Assembly (NCBI GenBank): GCA_947247005.1
Contig: OX365959.1
Coordinates: forward strand, 32,818,148-32,882,147
Reading direction: 5' to 3'
Length of the DNA stretch: 64,000 nucleotides
Source of the DNA: Spisula solida
Taxonomy: Eukaryota > Mollusca > Bivalvia > Venerida > Mactridae
This document shows, one piece after another, positions 57,930 to 64,000 of this stretch (position 1 is the stretch's first letter; every line of letters starts with the position of its first letter). The translations under genes and the position numbers were made by a program. Under the pieces are notes generated by a model. It was not told the origin of the DNA. It made no database searches and saw only the letters and a program-made list of their open reading frames with translations.

Positions 57930-58084
57930 GTAAGCAAATTGGTCCAATATAACTGTACATTAAGTAACACACCAGTGATGATTAAGAAATAAAAATCTGT
58001 TCGCGTATTTTGTCGGTGAATAAAACATGGGCAGGAGTTCGGATGTGGAAAAATTAAATCACAAGTGCGTAGCCAATTGGGCCA

Positions 58085-58205
58085 ATTATTGAACCGTTAT
58101 AGCGGCTGGATGCCAGCCGCGAGGGCCCCCAGTGGGTCCAGGGCGAAGCCTTGGCTGGGGAACAGGGGGCCTCCGGCCCCCGGAAGCTCCTGCTATTTTG
58201 CTGTT
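58085..58205. repeat. GC-rich dispersed repeat with hairpins
   Basis: agcggctggatgccagccgc, gaagccttggctgggg and gggggcctccggcccccgga form several strong stem-loops in an AT-rich setting. It resembles GC-rich transposon ends common in marine invertebrates. Family not identified. Confidence 0.5.
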
Positions 58206-60361
58206 TGAGAACAGTAAAATCCACTATGAGATATACCATTTCACCTTATATTCAGTCTTGAGAAACCCTGAATTGTAACTATTTTAATAGTATCAAACTT
58301 TATCAATGTGACAAAGATGTATACTCATGTATGTTTGTTTTCTATGTGAAATTTTTTGTTGTTCCTTTGAATGTATGGAGACTTCTGTTATTATTTTTTT
58401 CTGTATCTCCATGTCTAAGAAACTTATAAAAGTTATATGAATGACAGAAACAAAATAGCATTTTAGAACTTTTTTTAGGTTTATTCTCTATAGCACAACA
58501 CAAAGTGGCATTAAAACATGCATCCTAAACGATTCACAGTCTACCAACAATAATTAAATTAGTATAAACTATATGCGTACATTGAGTTCTATCTTGATGA
58601 TGACACATTGTTTTTGAGAGGGGACTTGACACACAAGTTATATAAATTTTGTGACTTGAGACTAAAGTCTACATCCCTTGTGCGATATGCTGCAGGCAGT
58701 CAGCAAAGTTCTGTCTTTGATGCAGCTTCTGCTGCTGACCAACAAACTTGCAAAGTTCCAACACAAGTCCACATAAAGTGTGATCATGAATAATTGCAAA
58801 TTGGTAGGTTTAAGTGGGAAACTTGTTTAGAAGCCTGCCATTTATCACAATACACTGTTGAATCTGAAATAAAATAAGAACAATACAAAATATAACAGAA
58901 AATATAAAGATGTAAGTGTGTGTGTGCTATAAACACTGATAAAATTCTACATTGTCCGAAAATAAGAATATCCGAAAATGCGGTCACTTCAGAATCTTAA
59001 AAAGTTGACCGTCGAGATTTTCGAGGAATATAAGTCAAATTAAGTTTTAAAACGTCATAGGCTATCCACCCACAATGTTTATGAATTTATTTATCGGGTA
59101 AAACACCAAAACTAACATTATTTTAGCCTAGAAAATGCACGAAAATGAAGTCACGTGATCCGCTGTTTTTTTTCAGGTTAATTTCTTCACAAATAAATAC
59201 GATTCCCTGGATAAACTGGCGTAAAAAAACTTTTTAAATGGTAATATAACGATAAAGACTGAATAATTCAATGTTGAAAAATATGATCAATAATTACCTG
59301 ATTTATGGCTAGGATCATGCATTTATCGCATTTCATATTTGTGATGCGTGACAGTCAATCGACAATTTCTTTCATCAGTCAATCTGGCCGCCTTTGATTA
59401 GACAATCATCTGCTAATTATCTCACAAACTGTCATAAGCACAGTCATGTATAGTTTGTTTGTTTAACAAGCTGTTTATTGACCTAATTTTATGACACATG
59501 GACTGTGTCTACCAGTTTTCGTTCATTTAGCGTCGCCCGGAACAGTTGATCATAAAACCAGTCTAGGTAAAATCTCAAGCGTGCTATTTTTAGTAACTTG
59601 ATTTTCCAATATTTGTAAAGTCATACTTTTTGATGGTTCGGGCCAATTTGATTTTTTTCGGGCCAATTTTGATTTCTTTCGAGAGTAAATTGGAGTTTCT
59701 AAAAATAGATGTGTCATAGCTGTAACACTTGATACTCGTGCAACTCGCGACTTGTTGAAGTTTTTACTATGAAGTTCACGTTCATTCATTCATAAATATG
59801 TCTCGTGATACGGGGCGTTAATAGTAACAGCCAATTTAATCCCATGTTTTATTGGGTAATAATACATGCCCTGGTTTGCACTATGTGCATATAAATTAAT
59901 CCACTGATCGTGTTAGAATTGCAAATATAAATGAGGCCCATACATCAAAGTGTATGTGTTTTATGTTAAAAGCTCACCTCAACACTCAACATTTTGTTTA
60001 TACAAATGATCATTATAATCAGAAGGTGGGCCTCAACTATATACACATTGATGACTAGTCAAATGTAGGTCAAAGTTATCCATATATGTCCCGTTACAGT
60101 TATTACAAATACAATAGCATTAGTCTACCTGATCGTAATGGCTTATTTTACTCCCTGTCCATTTGTTGATTAAAATACAAAATTTAATACATTAGACAAA
60201 ATGGGGGAAAAATTAATGAGTTCGTAAAAAATTCTGAAATTTAAACACAGAGTTGGTAAAGGTAATTCAGTGTACTATACACAATTTCAATCAAATTGCA
60301 TAATTACTTTAAAAGATATTTAAGGTTTATAGGGGTCAAGCCTAGTCGCTAACGGACTATA

Positions 60362-62697
60362 CTTACGTATTGTTTGGAGAAGTGGACATTTGTTTATTGA
60401 TGATTGATTATTTTTTTGCCTAGGCTGTCAAATATGGCCCAGATAAGTTAAGTGTTGAAACCTGCGTGTCTGTGTAAACGTTTTATGTATTTATGATTTG
60501 AGAAACGTCCATGTATAATTCACAAATGTCTTTTCTCCGAAGCTCTTCAGTATTTAGATCGGATTAGCATTGATATGAGTAGTGTATGACTGGACAAGAT
60601 TTAACATTTTTCAGGATCATAGTGATTGTCATGAAAGCACATGGCTACTGCTTTGCCTGCCCGTGTTCGATAATATATAAACTTGAGTACTTTCTACTAG
60701 TCGATTAGAATTCAATATGACTTACTTGGAAGTTTCAACACCCAAATACCAAGAGGATATTTGCATATTAATGGCATGTTCCGTCTTTTTTCACTTACGT
60801 TGGGGGAATTGGGATCAATTGGACCGATGATTTCTTGTTATTGGCTGTAACTTCAATAATTGATCCTGCGACATATTTTAACATTTTTGTTGATAATATT
60901 TCATTTGTAATTTCTGCATGGAATGATGTGTCTTGGTTTTGTCTCCAATTTAAAAAATTAATTTTAATGAATGCAGCGTTGCCATTGATCAGTTTTAAAA
61001 TGAGCCTTGTCATTGGTAGTTTGTATAAAGCAGCAGCCTTGTCATTGGTCAGTGTTGTCTGAACTAACCAATCAGAGGCTTGCAATTATCTTATCAATGT
61101 AATGGTTTAAATGAGAAATATTGATTTAAAATCATTTGTAAGTTTTGTGATACATTTTAGTTATAGCATTATACAACAGTCTTCAAGTTTTAAAGGGAAA
61201 ATGATTTTACTTTTAAAAAGTTGCTTTGTTATCGAATTAGTGAATGCTTGTGTTCTTTTTCTATATTTTTTTCTTCTTTTTTTCAATTTCATGTCTTCTT
61301 TATTATTAACATTGTGTTCTGATTGGGTAAAGTAGCAGGTAAGAAAATGCATCCCATACAAATTCAAAACAACATAGGATACGCTTTTTGCACTTTGATC
61401 GTGAAAATGGAATGAAAAACACATTCATCAAACTGCAAGCAAAACCATTGGCTATGTTAATTTACTACCATGAAGTTGCACATGAACGCACTTGCGCTGC
61501 TATTAGTTTCTGATATTATTGCTGATATATTTTATGGCACAAGACTTTCAGTACCTGTTACAGCTCTATGCTGATGATACAGCATAAACGGGTCGTTGAA
61601 ATCTTGGACTCCATCTTTCATAAACAATGACAAATTCATCAAAGCAAAAAACAATTGTGGAAAGATAACTTCATCGAAAATCTTAGTTTTCTTGTTTGAG
61701 ATAAGAAATTATTTTCTTTCATCAAGTAGTTCGATAATAATATAAAACATTTGATTATTAATGAGTCTTTGAAATCATGTCTGGAATTAATATTAAAATG
61801 CTGATATTGGTAATATATATTATACAAGTTTACGTTATGTTGAAATTATGCAATGTTAAATGTTTGATGGTAAGGTTATGAACTTATACCCTGTGAAAAT
61901 ATTGATATTCACGAGTGTAGAAGTTTGTCCTTTATAAAATTTTATCCTCAAAATTTGTCAACATAAAAAGATGTGTTTGTCCACAAAATCACAAAACATT
62001 GTTGCCAATGAATAAAGTACTAATTTTCCTGTATTTGTCAAGATTGTTAGGACGTGCATCATACGTGGGCGTTTGTGATTTCTTCGTGTTAAAGTTGAGT
62101 TCTTATTGAGTTCTATGACAGAATGCTTAGCTTAATGGACACACATGTGACGTCGTACATATTGCATGAAGCACCCAGTGGGTGGGGAATGGGGTATATA
62201 GTCAACTTTATGTTTACTATACATTTCAGGTAGAAACATATTTTTTACGTGCATAAGTACAAAGTATGTTTTAAAATGTTTATTTTTTAACCAATCTCTG
62301 GAGATAACTTGTAAATCTGTTTAAGAAAATAACCTCAATTGTTACTTTCACCTTCAGTTTGAAGATTTTTTACATGTTTTATTTGGTTAAAATAAGGGTT
62401 GATTTTATCACTGGTCTTCAAAAAGCTTAATCATCAACTTTATAGATATAAAATTGTGTTCTCACGAAATGAATTATTTAAGACACAGGTATTAAAGATG
62501 AGTCATAAAGTAGGGGTAAATGTATTAAAAGTTTGATTTGTTTTGATGTGTATATATATTTAATTTATTGACAGTATTTTAGTGTTGCTTATATCAACTC
62601 AGCAGTATCATGCATGTTATAGTGAGTTAGTGAAGGATACACCAATAAGGCTTTTTAGTTCAGGTCATAATTATAAAATTATTTGTTTGGCTTATCT
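60362..62697. other. Probable flotillin intron, nothing recognised
   Basis: No exon matching the continuation of flotillin was found up to the window end. Short open frames on both strands near 60.8-61.4 kb overlap each other and show no family blocks. Confidence 0.5.
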
Positions 62698-62875
62698 TAC
62701 CTACAATGCTGCACTAGAAAGAATGAAATTTTCTGTAGAAAGTAAAAGTTATTTGATGAAAAAGTATTGACTGAGTTATGGTCATTTGAAATTTTATATG
62801 CTAAATTTGACAAAAGTAAAATGTGAAACAGGGTTGGAATGTGTGCTAATGGAATCTGAAACAGACTTGTGACAA
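62698..62875 (+). repeat. Dispersed repeat, second copy
   Basis: ctacaatgctgcactagaaa, aaagttatttgatgaaaaag and gaaacagacttgtgacaac match the 45.9 kb copy. Noncoding. Confidence 0.6.
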
Positions 62876-62886
62876 CATACAGTCAA

Positions 62887-63732
62887 CTCTCGTTATCTCG
62901 AATTTCACTGGACCGTGGAAATTACTTTGACATAACGAAAATTCGAGATAGAATTTTCGGCATCAAAGTTGCAAGTTTTCTAGTTTCTGTCATTTTACGC
63001 CGCCATAATGTTACGGTCGTAAGAACGACATATTCGTGAGAATTGCTTGTTTTGATATTCATGTACATAAATTCCTCCTCGAGAAAATGCATTTTATTCA
63101 TTTTAGTTTGTGTGCGTTGTGTTGTTTGCATTAAAATATTATGACAATAGTACTCATCAGTAAGTGTAGTATAGTCACATGCTAATGTACGTGTACGATC
63201 GAGGAAGTAATGCAAAAACCCTCGATCGTATTTAATCCGGGTCATTCACTGAATTTCTCGTCGTTGTTTTGTAGATTCGTACTAATAGTTTTAACATCCT
63301 GCATTCTTTAATTATTATTTTTACAAACAATTGTTCGAGATGCCATGTTTATTGATGTTTGGACGTAACTCAAATCTTTATGACATGTTTGCGCAAATTG
63401 TTGCAAACAAATATTTGTTCAACAATAGAAGGCGCGAAAATTACAGGTAAATCGAATATTTCAGACTGGGGAGGTGTGAAAAACATTCGACGTTAGTCAA
63501 ATACGGTCAGACTTCGATCCGACTTCGAGATGAGCAATAGATTTAAAGTGGGAATTAGTTAATCGGGACCAAAAAAATAATTCGACATAACGAAAAATTC
63601 GAGCCGAATTTGAGCCGAAACTTTGAGATAGGTCTCGAGATTTTATATAGACAAAGAAGGAATAAAATCGGGACCTGAAAAAAACTTCGACATAAGGAAA
63701 ATTCGATATAAGCGAGTTCGAGATAACGAGAG
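62887..63732. mobile_element. MITE with ctctcgttatctcgaa ends
   Basis: CTCTCGTTATCTCGAA at the left is the exact complement of TTCGAGATAACGAGAG at the right. The interior repeats cgacataacgaaaattcga near both ends. No transposase. The right end abuts the 63.73 kb tandem repeat. Confidence 0.8.
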
Positions 63733-64000
63733 CCTAATCTTTATGAAACTTGGTCACAATCATCATCTCAACGAAATCCAGGTCAAGTTCGATATTGGGT
63801 CATCCGGGGTCAAAAACTAGGTCACAAGGTCAAATCATAGAAAAACCTTGTGTAGTCACTAGAGGTCACAATTTTGGCCTAATCTTTATGAAACTTGGTC
63901 ACAATGATCATCTTAACAAAATCTAGGTAAAGTACGATATTGGGTCATCCGGGGTCAAAGACTGGGTCACAATGTCAAATCACTTCAGTATGTAATTGGG
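63733..64000 (+). repeat. Tandem 'taatctttatgaaacttggtc' repeat, cut by window end
   Basis: Two units with a 145-bp period (starting at 63735 and 63880), related to the 7.8 kb and 47.6 kb blocks. Continues beyond the window. Confidence 0.8.

Larger units (their letters stand above)
57709..60361. mobile_element. TIR-bounded segment enclosing the tentative exon 6
   Basis: TATAGTCCGTTAGCGACTAG at the left is mirrored by ctagtcgctaacggactata at the right. Homology runs inward for about 110 bp (aaaccttaaatatctt; accaactct). A TA duplication is possible. It may be one 2.65 kb element or two opposed copies of a shorter one. Confidence 0.6.

Noticed and set aside
58608..58793. Open frame with an AASAADQQ stretch as a flotillin exon
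   Set aside because: It lacks the GYLR/ARTAE or alanine/glutamate-rich blocks of the next flotillin region, and no suitable phase-0 splice pair was found.

Overview
The window looks like animal nuclear DNA, most likely from a bivalve mollusc. It is AT-rich and sparse in genes, with short exons bounded by GT-AG introns. It is packed with MITEs, SINEs, LINE remnants and the tandem 'aaacttggtcaga...ctaggtcaag' repeats that I associate with bivalve genomes. The species cannot be named from the sequence alone.

The only convincing gene is the 5' part of a flotillin-1 (reggie-2) orthologue on the + strand. Coding exon 1 is at 27699-27744, exon 2 at 37489-37564, exon 4 at 54471-54614 and exon 5 at 57090-57209. 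A short, uncertain exon 6 lies at 57888-57929. Between exons 2 and 4 there are four alternative versions of exon 3 (37926-38016, 45637-45727, 49426-49516, 51153-51240). Each encodes the same 29-30 residue block of the SPFH/PHB domain, in the same splice phase and with good acceptor and donor sites. The phases mean that skipping the block, or including two copies, creates a premature stop, so only one copy per mRNA gives protein. This predicted mutually exclusive exon array is the main discovery. The last two copies come from a segmental tandem duplication inside the intron.

Layout. 1-7.8 kb: mostly unrecognised sequence, with a CGTACG palindrome-rich array (3.09-3.40 kb), two tRNA-derived SINE-like pieces and a broken CR1-type LINE 3' end on the minus strand (4.37-5.30 kb). 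7.8-10.9 kb: a composite of tandem and nested bivalve-type repeats. 10.9-27.4 kb: MITEs, a second CGTACG array, another LINE 3' end (18.13-19.18 kb), a 3.7 kb inverted-repeat structure carrying degenerate C2H2 zinc-finger sequence, a minus-strand SINE and a foldback element. 27.4-64 kb: the flotillin gene. Intron 1 holds a 7.7 kb TIR element flanked by a 5-bp duplication, with a MITE, a 642-bp near-perfect tandem duplication and a 161-bp tandem repeat inside it. The exon-3 introns hold 40-bp and 24-bp minisatellites and nested DNA transposons. The final 6 kb is intronic sequence and repeats. The rest of flotillin (the flotillin coiled-coil domain) must lie beyond the right edge.

Flotillins are membrane-scaffold proteins of lipid microdomains. 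The N-terminal SPFH domain encoded here is the membrane-associating half. Alternative exon 3 use would therefore vary part of that half while leaving the rest constant. Expression data are needed to show that all four exons are used.
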